NCBI RefSeq assembly: GCF_009765275.1
Contig: NZ_VOPH01000004.1
Span: forward strand, 414,388-478,387
Length of the DNA stretch: 64,000 nucleotides
Direction of reading: 5' to 3'
Source of the DNA: Chachezhania sediminis
GTDB lineage: Bacteria; Pseudomonadota; Alphaproteobacteria; Rhodobacterales; Rhodobacteraceae
In this document: in pieces, positions 1 to 8,893 of the stretch
Numbering within the stretch: position 1 is the first letter of the stretch
How the letters are laid out: the number at the start of each line of letters is the position of its first letter
Translations under genes and position numbers: made by a program
Notes under the pieces: model-generated
Database searches by the model: none
Told to the model about the DNA's origin: nothing
What the model saw: only the letters and a program-made list of their open reading frames with translations

Positions 1-371
1 TGGGCGGCTCCTTCGGGGCTGGCAACTATGGCATGGCGGGCCGGGCCTATCAGCCGCGCTTCCTGTGGACCTGGCCGAATTCCCGCATTTCCGTCATGGG
101 CGGCGCCCAGGCTGCGGGCGTTCTGGCGACCGTGCGGCGCGATGCGATCGAGCGGAGCGGCGGCAGCTGGTCGGCCGAGGACGAGGCCGAGTTCAAGCGG
201 CCCACGATCGAGATGTTCGAGGAGCAGTCGCATCCGCTTTATGCCTCGGCCCGGCTGTGGGACGACGGGGTGATCGATCCGCGCAAGAGCCGGGACGTGC
301 TGGCCCTGTCGCTGTCGGCGGCGCTGAACGCGCCGGTGGAGGACACGCGGTTCGGCGTGTTCCGGATGTGA
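1..371 (+). CDS. mccB: Methylcrotonyl-CoA carboxylase beta subunit, 3' end
   Basis: This is the C-terminal part of the carboxyltransferase subunit of 3-methylcrotonyl-CoA carboxylase, which moves carboxyl from biotin to 3-methylcrotonyl-CoA in leucine breakdown. The gene enters from the left edge; reading starts at base 3. Visible are the conserved [10 protein letters not shown] stretch, the [11 protein letters not shown] motif, the [11 protein letters not shown] motif and the family-typical ending DTRFGVFRM. These match MCC beta rather than propionyl-CoA carboxylase beta. The cognate biotin subunit mccA lies 511 bases downstream with one small ASCH gene between. Only about 122 codons are present, so the upstream start and the rest of the operon (often ivd, hydratase, lyase) lie outside the window. 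Confidence 0.93.
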   Translation, partial: GGSFGAGNYGMAGRAYQPRFLWTWPNSRISVMGGAQAAGVLATVRRDAIERSGGSWSAEDEAEFKRPTIEMFEEQSHPLYASARLWDDGVIDPRKSRDVLALSLSAALNAPVEDTRFGVFRM

Positions 372-387
372 TGGGCCGGTCTTTCGG

Positions 388-432
388 GTCGGGGGCCTCC
401 GGCGGGAGTATTTTCGAAGAGAAGAAGCCGGG
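388..432 (+). repeat. Dispersed intergenic repeat, copy A
   Basis: The gap between mccB and the ASCH gene holds a GC-rich block, then GGGAGTATTTTCGAAGAG, then AGAAGCC. In the opposite orientation the elements at 25596-25644 and 37408-37473 share the same core: CCCGAG, TATTTG, AGA, AAAGAAG. This copy is the most diverged and lacks the perfect GC hairpin of the others. I infer a family of short Rhodobacterales intergenic repeats; the relation of this copy to the other two is by eye. Confidence 0.45.
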
Positions 433-441
433 GGCGCTGCG

Positions 442-879
442 ATGAGCGGCGTGGAGCAGGTTCTGGTGCGGTATCCGGGGGCAGTGACCTTCACCTTCGG
501 GGACAGTGCTGCCCTGAACGCGCAGATCCTGCAGCTGGTGCGGGCCGGGAAGAAAACGGTGACCTGCGGGGCCGCGGCGGCGTTCGAGGTCGGGGGCGAA
601 GCGCTGCCGGAGCCGGGGCGGGTGGATATCTCGCTTGACTGGGACGGCCGGCCCACGCTGGCGGTGGAGACCGTCGAGGTCACGCTGGTGCCGTTCGATG
701 CGGTGACGGAAGGCATGGTGTCGGACCAGGGAGAGTTCCGGGATCTGGCGCACTGGCGTGCCGGGTACCGGGCCTATCTGGAGCGGGCCGGACATTTTGC
801 ACCCGATGCGCTGATGGTGATCGAGCGGTTCCGGGTGGTCGAGGATTTTGGGCCCGCGGCAGGCGGGGCGGAGGAGTAG
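442..879 (+). CDS. ASCH-domain protein
   Basis: A 145-residue soluble protein, probably of the ASCH superfamily (an RNA-binding-like beta-barrel related to PUA). The signature is the early segment LQLVRAGKKTVTCG at residues 30-45 followed by a G/P-rich beta region and a C-terminal ERFRVVEDF strand. It sits between mccB and mccA, with the mccA start only 3 bases after its stop, so it is transcribed with them. ASCH proteins of this size are proposed to bind RNA or hydrolyse modified nucleosides (for example E. coli YqfB, an amidohydrolase). Nothing in the sequence links it chemically to leucine catabolism; the function is unassigned. Confidence 0.75.
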   Translation: MSGVEQVLVRYPGAVTFTFGDSAALNAQILQLVRAGKKTVTCGAAAAFEVGGEALPEPGRVDISLDWDGRPTLAVETVEVTLVPFDAVTEGMVSDQGEFRDLAHWRAGYRAYLERAGHFAPDALMVIERFRVVEDFGPAAGGAEE

Positions 880-882
880 CGC

Positions 883-2835
883 ATGTTTGACACGATCCTG
901 ATCGCGAACCGGGGCGAGATCGCCTGTCGGGTGATCGAGACGGCGCGGAAGCTGGGGGTGGCCACGGTGGCCGTCTATTCCGACGCCGATGCCGCGGCGC
1001 GCCACGTGGCGCTGGCCGATCGCGCGGTGCATATCGGGGGCGCGGCGCCCAAGGACAGTTACCTGCGGGGGGATGCGATCATCGCCGCCGCCAGGGCCTC
1101 GGGGGCGCAGGGGATCCACCCGGGATACGGCTTCCTTTCGGAGAACCCGGAGTTCGTGGACGCGGTGGAGGCCGCCGGGTTGGTCTTCATCGGGCCGTCG
1201 GCCAGCGCGATCCGGGCCATGGGCCTGAAGGATGCAGCCAAGGCGTTGATGGAGGAAGCCGGGGTCCCGGTCGTGCCGGGATACCATGGCGAGAACCAGG
1301 ATCCGGAGCATCTGGCCGACGCTGCGGACCAGATCGGCTATCCGGTGCTGATCAAGGCGGTCGCGGGCGGCGGCGGCAAGGGGATGCGGCTGGTCGAGGC
1401 GCCGGGCGCCTTTGCCGAGGCGCTGGAAAGTGCCCAGAGCGAGGCGCGGAATGCTTTCGGCAACCCGGCCGTGCTGATCGAGAAATATGTCCAGAAACCG
1501 CGGCATATCGAGGTGCAGGTCTTCGGCGACGGTTCGGACGCGGTGCACCTGTTCGAACGGGACTGTTCGCTGCAGCGGCGGCACCAGAAGGTGATCGAGG
1601 AGGCGCCGGCGCCGGGCATGACGGCCGAGATGCGCGAGGCGATGGGCGACGCGGCCGTGAAGGCGGCAAAGGCCATCGGGTATTCGGGCGCCGGGACGGT
1701 GGAGTTCATCGTCGACGGGTCCGAGGGGCTGCGCCCCGACCGGTTCTGGTTCATGGAGATGAACACGCGGCTTCAGGTCGAACATCCGGTGACCGAGGAG
1801 ATCACGGGTGTCGACCTGGTGGAATGGCAGCTGCGGGTGGCCAGCGGGGAATCGCTGCCGGCGCGGCAGGAGGATCTGTCGATCACCGGTCACGCCTTCG
1901 AGGCGCGGGTCTATGCCGAGGACGTGCCGGCGGGCTTTCTGCCGGCCACGGGGACGATTTCGCACCTGGTCTTCCCGGAAGGTACGCGGATCGATTCCGG
2001 CGTGCGGGCCGGCGACACGATCAGCCCCTGGTACGACCCGATGATCGCGAAGGTCACCGTGCACGGGCCGAACCGCGGCGCGGCGCTGCGGCAGCTAGAG
2101 CGGGCGCTGCGCTGGACCGAGATTGCGGGAACCGTGACCAATGTCAGCTTTCTGCGGGCGCTGGCCTCGGAGAAGGGATTCGTTGCGGGCGATGTCGATA
2201 CCGGGCTGATCGCACGGGAACTGGACAGCCTTGCGCCGGCGCCTGTGGCCTGCCCCAAGGCCCAGTCGGTCGCGGCCCTGGCCGCGCTGGGACTGTGGGA
2301 CGGCGCTGCGGGCGTGGCGGATGCGGGTTTCACGCTCTGGTCGCCGCTGGTGCGTTCGGTGGTGCTGGAACATCGCGGCGAGGAGATCGCGGCCAAGGTC
2401 GCGGCCGCAGGTCCCGGGCGGTTCGAGATCGACCTGGGCGAGGTGCGGACGGTCGTGACCTGCCATGACGGGCTATGGTGGGTGGACGACACCAAGGTTC
2501 TGGCGCGCACGGTGCGGGACGGCGAGGATCTGACCGTGTTCTGGGGCAATGGCTATCCGTTCAAGATCGTCGATCCCCTGGTCCGGGATTCGGCGGCCGG
2601 CGGGTCCAGCGATGTCGTCGAGGCGCCGATGCCGGGCCTGGTGAAATCGCTTTTTGCCGAGGCCGGGCAGGAGGTGAAGCAGGGCGACCGGCTGGCCGTG
2701 CTGGAAGCCATGAAGATGGAACACGGACTGCTGGCCGCGCGGGACGGCGTGGTGGCAGAAGTCCTGTGCAAGGCCGGCGACCAGGTCGAGGCCGGCGCGC
2801 CGCTGATCCGTCTTCAGGAGACGGAAGAAGCGTAG
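883..2835 (+). CDS. mccA: Methylcrotonyl-CoA carboxylase biotin subunit alpha
   Basis: A 650-residue biotin carboxylase plus biotin carboxyl carrier protein. The N-terminal domain begins ILIANRGEIACRVI; the ATP-grasp domain has the glycine-rich loop KAVAGGGGKGMRLV near residue 165 and MEMNTRLQVEHPVTEE near residue 290. A linker leads to the C-terminal biotinyl domain with EAMKMEH, where Lys611 is the expected biotin site. It carboxylates biotin with ATP and bicarbonate; with mccB it makes 3-methylglutaconyl-CoA. The start follows the ASCH gene by 3 bases, with GGAG inside that gene's end serving as ribosome-binding site. BirA, which would biotinylate Lys611, is encoded about 20 kb downstream at the end of the nuo operon. 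Confidence 0.95.
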   Translation: MFDTILIANRGEIACRVIETARKLGVATVAVYSDADAAARHVALADRAVHIGGAAPKDSYLRGDAIIAAARASGAQGIHPGYGFLSENPEFVDAVEAAGLVFIGPSASAIRAMGLKDAAKALMEEAGVPVVPGYHGENQDPEHLADAADQIGYPVLIKAVAGGGGKGMRLVEAPGAFAEALESAQSEARNAFGNPAVLIEKYVQKPRHIEVQVFGDGSDAVHLFERDCSLQRRHQKVIEEAPAPGMTAEMREAMGDAAVKAAKAIGYSGAGTVEFIVDGSEGLRPDRFWFMEMNTRLQVEHPVTEEITGVDLVEWQLRVASGESLPARQEDLSITGHAFEARVYAEDVPAGFLPATGTISHLVFPEGTRIDSGVRAGDTISPWYDPMIAKVTVHGPNRGAALRQLERALRWTEIAGTVTNVSFLRALASEKGFVAGDVDTGLIARELDSLAPAPVACPKAQSVAALAALGLWDGAAGVADAGFTLWSPLVRSVVLEHRGEEIAAKVAAAGPGRFEIDLGEVRTVVTCHDGLWWVDDTKVLARTVRDGEDLTVFWGNGYPFKIVDPLVRDSAAGGSSDVVEAPMPGLVKSLFAEAGQEVKQGDRLAVLEAMKMEHGLLAARDGVVAEVLCKAGDQVEAGAPLIRLQETEEA

Positions 2836-2838
2836 CCA

Positions 2839-2858
2839 GGGCCCTTTGAAGGGCCTTT
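2839..2858 (+). terminator. Hairpin with T-run after mccA
   Basis: GGCCCT and AGGGCC form a 6-bp stem with a TTGA loop, followed by TTT, starting 4 bases after the mccA stop. It looks like a short intrinsic terminator for the mcc operon. The U-tract is short, so termination efficiency is uncertain. Confidence 0.55.
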
Positions 2859-2890
2859 GCCGGATCCGGGACCTGTGGCCCGGATCCGGC
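2859..2890. terminator. 12-bp perfect inverted repeat between mccA and nuoA
   Basis: GCCGGATCCGGG at 2859-2870 is the exact reverse complement of CCCGGATCCGGC at 2879-2890, with an 8-nt loop. TTTT follows at 2897-2900. It directly abuts the preceding hairpin, so mcc transcripts would meet two stems in tandem before the nuo promoter region. Bidirectional terminator or RNA-stability element are both possible. Confidence 0.55.
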
Positions 2891-3099
2891 AAGCCGGTTT
2901 TGGTCGGCCTTGGCCCCGGTTTGCCGCGGCATTCTTTGCCTTGGAAATCAGATCACTGGCTGTTAATCCCGATGCAATACACCTGCGGCGATCCGGCCCG
3001 CAGGGAAGGGGCAGGGTCGGTTGACCCGTCCGGGCGGCAGGAGTAGACAAACTGCATGGCCCGGCTCATGCGCGGCACCCGAAGAGGTGCCGGGAAAGG

Positions 3100-3474
3100 A
3101 TGTCAGTCTTGCAGGATCTGCTTAGGGAATATCTGCCCATCCTCGTCTTTCTGGCTGTGGCCGTCGTCATCGCCATTGCCTTGGCTGCGTCTGCCATCCT
3201 GATCGCGGTGCGCAATCCCGATCCGGAAAAGGTGTCGGCCTACGAATGCGGCTTCAACGCCTTCGACGACGCGCGGATGAAGTTCGACATCCGTTTCTAC
3301 CTGGTCTCGATCCTGTTCATCATCTTCGACCTCGAAATCGCCTTCCTGTTTCCCTGGGCCACCGCGTTCAAAGACATCTCGATGGTGGGCTTCTGGTCGA
3401 TGATGATCTTCCTGGGCGTCCTGACCATCGGCTTTGCCTACGAATGGAAAAAAGGAGCGCTGGAATGGGAGTGA
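3100..3474 (+). CDS. nuoA: NADH-quinone oxidoreductase subunit A
   Basis: A 124-residue membrane subunit of complex I (ND3 homologue). Three transmembrane helices are visible at about residues 13-37, 66-88 and 95-115. The conserved loop [20 protein letters not shown] after helix 1 is the ND3 loop that lies at the quinone site and contains the cysteine that reports active/deactive state in mitochondria. It is the first gene of the nuo operon. It follows a 264-base gap holding the mcc hairpins, so the operon promoter must lie between about 2900 and 3090. The 3' end overlaps the nuoB start. Confidence 0.97.
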   Translation: MSVLQDLLREYLPILVFLAVAVVIAIALAASAILIAVRNPDPEKVSAYECGFNAFDDARMKFDIRFYLVSILFIIFDLEIAFLFPWATAFKDISMVGFWSMMIFLGVLTIGFAYEWKKGALEWE

Positions 3475-3998
3475 TGACGGGTCCCAACACCGCCGGTACC
3501 GATCCGGAGGTTGCCACCCAGGCCCTGAACCGGGAACTGGAAGACCGCGGCTTCCTTCTGGCGGCCAGCCACGACCTCATCAACTGGGCGCGCACCGGCT
3601 CGCTTCACTGGATGACCTTCGGCCTGGCCTGCTGCGCGGTCGAGATGATGCACACCTCGATGCCCCGCTACGACGCCGACCGGTTCGGGATCGCGCCGCG
3701 CGCCTCTCCGCGCCAGTCGGACGTGATGATCGTGGCCGGCACGCTGACCAACAAGATGGCGCCCGCGCTCCGCAAGGTCTATGACCAGATGCCCGAACCG
3801 CGCTACGTGATCTCCATGGGGTCCTGTGCCAATGGCGGCGGTTACTATCACTACAGCTATTCCGTGGTGCGCGGCTGCGACCGGATCATCCCGGTGGACA
3901 TCTATGTGCCGGGCTGCCCCCCGACCGCCGAGGCGCTGCTTTACGGTTTCATGCAGCTGCAGCGGAAGATTCGCCGTACCGGTACGCTGGCGCGATGA
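3465..3998 (+). CDS. nuoB: NADH-quinone oxidoreductase subunit B
   Basis: A 177-residue subunit carrying iron-sulfur cluster N2, the last electron donor to quinone. The N2 ligands are visible: the adjacent cysteines in LACCAVEMM, the cysteine in [11 protein letters not shown] and that in [13 protein letters not shown] place the start at 3465 because AAAGGAG lies 8 bases upstream and the gene then overlaps nuoA by 10 bases; an ATG at 3474 is an alternative. The stop overlaps a 38-codon ORF by ATGA. NuoB works with NuoC, NuoD and NuoI in the peripheral arm. Confidence 0.97.
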   Translation: MGVMTGPNTAGTDPEVATQALNRELEDRGFLLAASHDLINWARTGSLHWMTFGLACCAVEMMHTSMPRYDADRFGIAPRASPRQSDVMIVAGTLTNKMAPALRKVYDQMPEPRYVISMGSCANGGGYYHYSYSVVRGCDRIIPVDIYVPGCPPTAEALLYGFMQLQRKIRRTGTLAR

Positions 3999-4111
3999 TC
4001 CCCGTGGTGGAAAATGTATCGGTCTGCGAAGCTGCTGTGGTCGCGATCGCGGCTGACCACGGCGGCGCGGACGTGTTCTGGGAATTCGCCAACCCGGCAA
4101 ACCCGCATTAG
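3995..4111 (+). CDS. 38-residue ORF coupled to nuoB
   Basis: A micro-ORF that starts on the ATGA of the nuoB stop and ends at TAG 4109-4111, 35 bases before nuoC. The product is [20 protein letters not shown] followed by [11 protein letters not shown] and a short proline/asparagine tail. There is one cysteine, no transmembrane segment and no recognisable domain. The exact overlap with nuoB suggests real translation, because the nuoB-nuoC gap would otherwise be unusually long for this operon. It may simply carry ribosomes towards nuoC. No family is known to me; conservation in relatives would decide. Confidence 0.5.
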   Translation: MIPVVENVSVCEAAVVAIAADHGGADVFWEFANPANPH

Positions 4112-4146
4112 AAGATGAACGACCGGATACCGGAAAGGGAAGCCAA

Positions 4147-4752
4147 GTGAGCGACGCACTGAACGAGCTGGGAGCCCATATCGAATCCAGGCGGCCCGAT
4201 TGCGTGCTGGCCTGGGACGTGTCCTATGGCGAACTGAACGTCGATGTGGCGCCGGCGGGTCTGGTCGCCTTTGTCGAGTTCCTGAAGGTCGACCCGACCT
4301 GCAAGTTCACGACCCTGATCGACATCACCGGTGTCGACCACCCGGACCGTCCGAAACGGTTTGACGTGGTCTATCATTTCCTGTCGATGCAGATGAACCA
4401 CCGCATCCGGCTGCGCGTCTCGATCCGGGACGACGACATGGTGCCGTCGATCATCAACGTCCACCCCTCGGCCAACTGGTTCGAGCGCGAGACCTTCGAC
4501 ATGTTCGGCATTCTGTTTTCCGGCCACCCGGACCTGCGCCGGATCCTGACGGACTATGGCTTCCGCGGCCATCCGCTGCGCAAGGACTTCCCGACCACGG
4601 GCTATGTCGAACTGCGCTATGACGAGACCGAGAAGCGGGTCGTCTACGAACCGGTCGATCTGGTCCAGGAATACCGTCAGTTCGATTTCATGAGCCCCTG
4701 GGAAGGTGCGCAATACATCCTGCCGGGGGATGAGAAGACGGGGACCTCCTGA
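4147..4752 (+). CDS. nuoC: NADH-quinone oxidoreductase subunit C
   Basis: A 201-residue 30-kDa-type subunit of the peripheral arm. It begins with GTG at 4147, preceded by GGAAAGGGA. The family core [21 protein letters not shown] and the signature [21 protein letters not shown] are both present, as is [12 protein letters not shown]. nuoC and nuoD are separate genes here, unlike the fused nuoCD of E. coli; separate genes are the alphaproteobacterial/mitochondrial arrangement. Two bases separate it from a small membrane-protein gene that leads into nuoD. Confidence 0.97.
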   Translation: MSDALNELGAHIESRRPDCVLAWDVSYGELNVDVAPAGLVAFVEFLKVDPTCKFTTLIDITGVDHPDRPKRFDVVYHFLSMQMNHRIRLRVSIRDDDMVPSIINVHPSANWFERETFDMFGILFSGHPDLRRILTDYGFRGHPLRKDFPTTGYVELRYDETEKRVVYEPVDLVQEYRQFDFMSPWEGAQYILPGDEKTGTS

Positions 4753-4754
4753 CC

Positions 4755-4925
4755 ATGGGGTTCCTTTTCTGGCTTCTCCTGGCTTCGATCACGGTGCCGA
4801 TGCTGAAGCTTTTGCCGCATTTCGGCATCAACAAATACTGGGCGTTCGCCTGCCTCATCCCGATCGGCGCACCGGCGCTGATCTGGTGGATGGGGGTCAA
4901 ACTGCAAGAGCTGGAGAGACTTTGA
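4755..4925 (+). CDS. 56-residue membrane protein between nuoC and nuoD
   Basis: A short gene, ATG 4755 to TGA 4923-4925, translationally sandwiched: two bases after nuoC and overlapping the nuoD start by ATGA. The protein has one long hydrophobic helix from the N-terminus ([19 protein letters not shown]), a turn with HFGINKYW, a second hydrophobic stretch ([17 protein letters not shown]) and a charged C-terminal tail. It is probably a two-pass inner-membrane protein of complex I operons in this order. Unidentified reading frames are well known in Paracoccus and Rhodobacter nuo clusters; I have no function for this one. An assembly or accessory role in complex I is inference. Confidence 0.7.
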   Translation: MGFLFWLLLASITVPMLKLLPHFGINKYWAFACLIPIGAPALIWWMGVKLQELERL

Positions 4926-6145
4926 TGGACGGCTCCAAGGGTTTCGAAGACGCGCTGACCGGCGAACAGAAGATCCGCAACTTCAACATCAACTTTGGTC
5001 CGCAGCACCCTGCGGCCCACGGCGTGCTGCGCCTGGTGCTGGAGCTGGACGGCGAGATCGTCGAACGCTGCGACCCGCATATCGGCCTGCTGCACCGCGG
5101 GACCGAAAAGCTGATGGAGACGCGGACCTATCTCCAGAACCTGCCGTATCTGGACCGTCTCGACTATGTCGCGCCGATGAACCAGGAACACGCCTGGTGC
5201 CTGGCGATCGAGAAGCTGACCGGCACCGTGGTGCCGCGCCGGGCCTCGCTGATCCGGGTGCTTTATTCCGAAATCGGCCGGATCCTGAATCACCTGCTGA
5301 ACGTGACCACACAGGCCATGGACGTGGGCGCGCTGACGCCGCCGCTCTGGGGCTTTGCCGAACGTGAGAAGCTTCTGGACTACTACGAACGGGCCTGCGG
5401 CGCGCGCTTTCACGCCGCCTATTTCCGTCCGGGCGGGGTGCACCAGGATCTGCCGGCCGGCCTGCTGGACGATATCGAGGCATGGTGCCACCAGTTCCCG
5501 GCCAAGCTGGACGATATCGACGGCCTCTTGACCGAAAACCGGATCTTCAAGCAGCGCAATGTCGACATCGGCGTGGTGGACGAACAGATCGTGCTGGATT
5601 GGGGCATGAACGGCGTCATGGCGCGTTCGGCCGGCTTGGCCTGGGACCTGCGGCGTTCGCAACCCTATGAATGCTATGACGAATTCGACTTCCAGGTGCC
5701 CATCGGCAAGAACGGCGACTGTTACGACCGTTACCTGATGCGCATGGAAGAGATGCGGCAGTCGACCAGCATCATGCTGCAGGCCATCGCCAAGCTGCGG
5801 GAACCGGATGCCCAGACCGACGTACTGGCGCGCGGCAAGCTGACGCCGCCCAAACGTGGCGAAATGAAGACCAACATGGAATCGCTGATTCACCACTTCA
5901 AGCTGTACACCGAAGGCTTCCACGTCCCCGCGGGCGAGGTTTATGCCGCGGTCGAGGCGCCGAAGGGCGAATTCGGAGTCTACCTGAAGGCCGACGGGTC
6001 GAACCGGCCCTACCGTGCGAAACTGCGCGCGCCGGGCTTCCTGCACCTGCAGGCACTGGAATACATCACCAAGGGCCACCAGCTGGCCGACGTTGCCGCC
6101 ATCATCGGCACGCTGGACATCGTGTTCGGCGAGGTCGACCGCTGA
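4925..6145 (+). CDS. nuoD: NADH-quinone oxidoreductase subunit D
   Basis: A 406-residue 49-kDa-type subunit that forms the quinone cavity with NuoB. The start ATG 4925 overlaps the previous stop. Diagnostic motifs are [20 protein letters not shown] near residue 20, [14 protein letters not shown] near residue 54 and the ending [19 protein letters not shown]. The invariant His and Tyr positions of the quinone pocket lie in the HPAAHG and [11 protein letters not shown] segments. It ends 68 bases before nuoE, a gap that holds a GC hairpin. Confidence 0.97.
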   Translation: MDGSKGFEDALTGEQKIRNFNINFGPQHPAAHGVLRLVLELDGEIVERCDPHIGLLHRGTEKLMETRTYLQNLPYLDRLDYVAPMNQEHAWCLAIEKLTGTVVPRRASLIRVLYSEIGRILNHLLNVTTQAMDVGALTPPLWGFAEREKLLDYYERACGARFHAAYFRPGGVHQDLPAGLLDDIEAWCHQFPAKLDDIDGLLTENRIFKQRNVDIGVVDEQIVLDWGMNGVMARSAGLAWDLRRSQPYECYDEFDFQVPIGKNGDCYDRYLMRMEEMRQSTSIMLQAIAKLREPDAQTDVLARGKLTPPKRGEMKTNMESLIHHFKLYTEGFHVPAGEVYAAVEAPKGEFGVYLKADGSNRPYRAKLRAPGFLHLQALEYITKGHQLADVAAIIGTLDIVFGEVDR

Positions 6146-6158
6146 TCCCCTGTCGGTT

Positions 6159-6176
6159 CGGGCCCGGACGGGCCCG
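6159..6176 (+). other. Intercistronic hairpin between nuoD and nuoE
   Basis: CGGGCCC, a GGAC loop spanning four bases, and GGGCCCG form a 7-bp perfect stem in the 68-base nuoD-nuoE gap. There is no T-run after it, so a full terminator is unlikely; it may mark an RNA processing or stability boundary separating nuoA-D from nuoE onward. Confidence 0.4.
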
Positions 6177-6213
6177 CGCCGGCAAGACGAAATCTGATTG
6201 AACGGGTACCGAA

Positions 6214-7314
6214 ATGCTCCGCCGCCTTTACCATGAACAGCCCGAGAGCTTCGCCTTCACCCCGGCCAACCAGGCCTGGGCGGATGCGCAGGTCCAGAAG
6301 TACCCCGAAGGCCGGCAGGCATCGGCGATCATCCCGCTTTTGTGGCGGGCGCAGGAACAGGAAGGCTGGCTGTCGAAGCCGGCCATCGAGTTCGTGGCCG
6401 ACATGCTGGGCATGGCCTATATTCGGGCACTGGAAGTGGCCACGTTCTATTTCATGTTCCAGCTGCAGCCGGTGGGAACCGTGGCCCATATTCAGGTCTG
6501 CGGCACCACCACCTGCATGATCTGCGGGGCAGAGGACCTGATCGCCGTCTGCAAGGACAAGATCGCCCCCAATGCGCACCAGCTGTCGGGGGACGGCAAG
6601 TTTTCCTGGGAAGAGGTGGAATGTCTCGGCTCCTGCTCGAACGCGCCGATGGCGCAGATCGGCAAGGACTATTACGAGGATCTGACGACCGAGAGCTTCA
6701 GCCAGCTTCTGGACGATCTGGCCGCCGGGAAGGTGCCGACCCCGGGCCCGATGAACGGCCGCTTCTCGTCCGAGCCGAAGGGCAAGCTGACCTCGCTGAC
6801 CGAATGGGAAGCCGACAAGCTGCCGCTGAACGCCTCTGCCCAGCGGGCGGTGGACATCGGCGACACGATCAAGCGCATCGACGGGACCGAGGTTCCGCTG
6901 GTCGCGCCGTGGATCAAGGGCGGTCTGCCGGAAACGCCAGTGGAACCCACCCCGGAACCGGTCCCGACCGCCGCGCCGGCGCCTGTCCATGACACGCAGG
7001 CGGAAGAGCCGGTCCCGACGTCGGAGGCACCCGTTGACAGCGATGACGTGAACCCGCTGGACGGGGTCGAGGAAAGCCAGCCGATGACGCTGAACCAGGC
7101 CAACGAGGGCGGTCCGGACGATCTGAAGCAGATCAAGGGCGTCGGTCCGAAGCTGGAAGAGATGCTGAACGAACTGGGCATCTATCACTTCAGCCAGATC
7201 GCCGGCTGGTCCATGAACGAGATCGCCTGGGTCGACAATCGCCTGAGCTTCAAGGGCCGCATCCTGCGCGACGACTGGGTCGCGCAGGCCAAGGCGCTGA
7301 TGGAAAACGAATAA
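6214..7314 (+). CDS. nuoE: NADH-quinone oxidoreductase subunit E with C-terminal extension
   Basis: A 366-residue 24-kDa-type subunit. Residues 1-170 are the thioredoxin-like [2Fe-2S] domain with cysteines in [11 protein letters not shown] and [11 protein letters not shown] holding cluster N1a. The usual family length is about 160-240, so roughly 130 extra residues follow: a proline/glutamate-rich linker (about 235-290) and a helix-hairpin-helix-like domain (about 300-366) with [19 protein letters not shown] and [16 protein letters not shown]. The same C-terminal module occurs on NuoE and ribosomal L21 proteins in alphaproteobacteria. It could contact nucleic acid or another subunit; this is inference. 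The DUF5337 gene follows by 19 bases. Confidence 0.95.
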   Translation: MLRRLYHEQPESFAFTPANQAWADAQVQKYPEGRQASAIIPLLWRAQEQEGWLSKPAIEFVADMLGMAYIRALEVATFYFMFQLQPVGTVAHIQVCGTTTCMICGAEDLIAVCKDKIAPNAHQLSGDGKFSWEEVECLGSCSNAPMAQIGKDYYEDLTTESFSQLLDDLAAGKVPTPGPMNGRFSSEPKGKLTSLTEWEADKLPLNASAQRAVDIGDTIKRIDGTEVPLVAPWIKGGLPETPVEPTPEPVPTAAPAPVHDTQAEEPVPTSEAPVDSDDVNPLDGVEESQPMTLNQANEGGPDDLKQIKGVGPKLEEMLNELGIYHFSQIAGWSMNEIAWVDNRLSFKGRILRDDWVAQAKALMENE

Positions 7315-7333
7315 CGAAAACCAAGACGCAGAG

Positions 7334-7561
7334 ATGAGCGAAGAACTGGATCAGAAAATCGCCCGCAAGGGGCGTCACGTTGCGCTGGTGATTGCCGGCT
7401 CGATGACGCTGTGGGTGCTTCTGAACCTGTTTGGCGGGCCGGTTCTGGGCCTGCCGGGGCGCTATGCGCTTCTGTTCGACTTCGCGGCGCTGGCGGCGCT
7501 GATCTATGCCGCCGTCAACATGGTACAAATCTGGCGCATGCGCCGAGAGAGCCAGGGGTAA
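7334..7561 (+). CDS. Small membrane protein, DUF5337-like
   Basis: A 75-residue protein with a charged N-terminus ([14 protein letters not shown]), two transmembrane helices at about residues 16-34 and 43-64, and a basic end. It lies between nuoE and nuoF, 19 bases after nuoE and 4 bases before nuoF, so it belongs to the operon. I recognise it as the DUF5337-type protein seen in Rhodobacterales nuo clusters, with moderate certainty. No catalytic residues are visible. A role in inserting or stabilising complex I in the membrane is plausible but unproven. Confidence 0.7.
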   Translation: MSEELDQKIARKGRHVALVIAGSMTLWVLLNLFGGPVLGLPGRYALLFDFAALAALIYAAVNMVQIWRMRRESQG

Positions 7562-7565
7562 CGAC

Positions 7566-8846
7566 ATGCTCAAGGATCAGGACCGGATCTTTACCAACCT
7601 TTACGGGATGAATGATCGTTCCCTGAATGGCGCGAAGAAACGGGGCCACTGGGATGGCACCGCGAAGATCATCGCCGATGGTCGCGACAACATCATCCAG
7701 AAGATGAAGGATTCTGGCCTGCGCGGCCGGGGCGGCGCGGGTTTCCCGACCGGCCTGAAATGGTCCTTCATGCCCAAGGAAAGCGACGGTCGCCCGGCCT
7801 ATCTGGTGATCAATGCCGACGAATCCGAACCTGCGACCTGCAAGGACCGCGAGATCATGCGCCACGATCCGCATACGCTGATCGAGGGTGCGCTGATCGC
7901 GTCGTTCGCGATGGGTGCGCACGCGTCCTACATCTATATCCGCGGCGAATACATTCGTGAGCGCGAGGCGCTGCAGGCGGCGATCGACGAATGCTATGAA
8001 AACGGTCTTCTGGGCGCGAATGCGGCCGGGTCGGGCTGGGACTTCGACCTCTATCTGCATCACGGCGCCGGCGCCTATATCTGCGGCGAGGAAACGGCGC
8101 TTCTGGAAAGCCTGGAAGGGCGCAAGGGCATGCCGCGGATGAAGCCGCCGTTCCCGGCGGGCGCGGGCCTTTACGGCTGTCCGACCACGGTGAACAACGT
8201 CGAATCCATCGCCGTCGTGCCGACCATTCTGCGCCGCGGGCCGGACTGGTTCGCCAGCTTCGGCCGTCCGAACAACGCGGGCACCAAGCTTTTCGCCATC
8301 ACCGGCCACGTGAACACGCCCTGCGTCTTCGAGGAATCGATGTCCATGTCGGTCCGCGAGCTGATCGAGGTGCATGGCGGTGGCGTTCGTGGCGGCTGGG
8401 ACAACCTGAAGGCCCTGATCCCGGGCGGTGCCTCTTGCCCCGTCCTGCGCGCCGATCAGCTGGACGAAGCGATCATGGATTTCGACTGGATGCGCGAGAA
8501 CAAGTCGAGCTTCGGCACAGGCTGCATGATCGTGATGGACAAGTCGACCGACGTCGTGAAGGCGATCTGGCGGCTGTCGAAATTCTTCAAGCACGAAAGC
8601 TGCGGCCAGTGTACGCCCTGCCGGGAAGGCACCGGCTGGATGATGCGGGTCATGGAGCGCCTGGTCGCGGGCGAGGCATCGGTGGAAGAGATCGACATGC
8701 TGTTCGACGTGACCAAGCAGGTCGAAGGTCACACGATCTGTGCCCTGGGCGATGCGGCAGCTTGGCCGATCCAGGGTCTGATCCGGAACTTCCGGGACGA
8801 GATCGAGGACCGCATCAAGAAGGGCCGGGCGATCGCCGCCGAATAG
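7566..8846 (+). CDS. nuoF: NADH-quinone oxidoreductase subunit F
   Basis: A 426-residue 51-kDa-type subunit that binds FMN, NADH and cluster N3 and is where electrons enter complex I. The FMN/NADH glycine-rich loop [16 protein letters not shown] is near residue 50, the acidic [16 protein letters not shown] near residue 82, and the N3 ligands are in [13 protein letters not shown] near residue 347 with a fourth cysteine in HTICALGD. The start ATG 7566 is 4 bases after the DUF5337 stop with a GGGGTAACG context; length matches mitochondrial-type NuoF. Confidence 0.97.
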   Translation: MLKDQDRIFTNLYGMNDRSLNGAKKRGHWDGTAKIIADGRDNIIQKMKDSGLRGRGGAGFPTGLKWSFMPKESDGRPAYLVINADESEPATCKDREIMRHDPHTLIEGALIASFAMGAHASYIYIRGEYIREREALQAAIDECYENGLLGANAAGSGWDFDLYLHHGAGAYICGEETALLESLEGRKGMPRMKPPFPAGAGLYGCPTTVNNVESIAVVPTILRRGPDWFASFGRPNNAGTKLFAITGHVNTPCVFEESMSMSVRELIEVHGGGVRGGWDNLKALIPGGASCPVLRADQLDEAIMDFDWMRENKSSFGTGCMIVMDKSTDVVKAIWRLSKFFKHESCGQCTPCREGTGWMMRVMERLVAGEASVEEIDMLFDVTKQVEGHTICALGDAAAWPIQGLIRNFRDEIEDRIKKGRAIAAE

Positions 8847-8850
8847 GCCG

Positions 8851-8869
8851 GCGCGCCCCGGCGGCGCGC
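8851..8869 (+). other. Intercistronic hairpin after nuoF
   Basis: GCGCGCC and GGCGCGC make a 7-bp perfect stem with a CCGGC loop, 4 bases after the nuoF stop and 24 bases before the next gene. As in the nuoD-nuoE gap, no T-run follows. It separates nuoE-F from the accessory cluster before nuoG. Confidence 0.4.
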
Positions 8870-8893
8870 GAACAGATCGGGGGAGGTCTGGCC

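Noticed and set aside
193..2064. 623-codon open frame on the minus strand opposite mccB-mccA
   Set aside because: Shadow of high-GC coding on the plus strand; arginine/proline/histidine-rich translation without a family match. The same applies to the long antisense frames at 10828-12741, 17200-19347 and 20220-22370.
2941..2967. TTGGAA and TGTTAAT as a nuo promoter
   Set aside because: Spacing of 14-16 bases and weak matches; position is plausible but not strong enough to list.
2846..3046. 66-codon ORF between mccA and nuoA
   Set aside because: Covers the two hairpins and has no ribosome site or recognisable product; the gap is better explained as terminator plus nuo promoter region.
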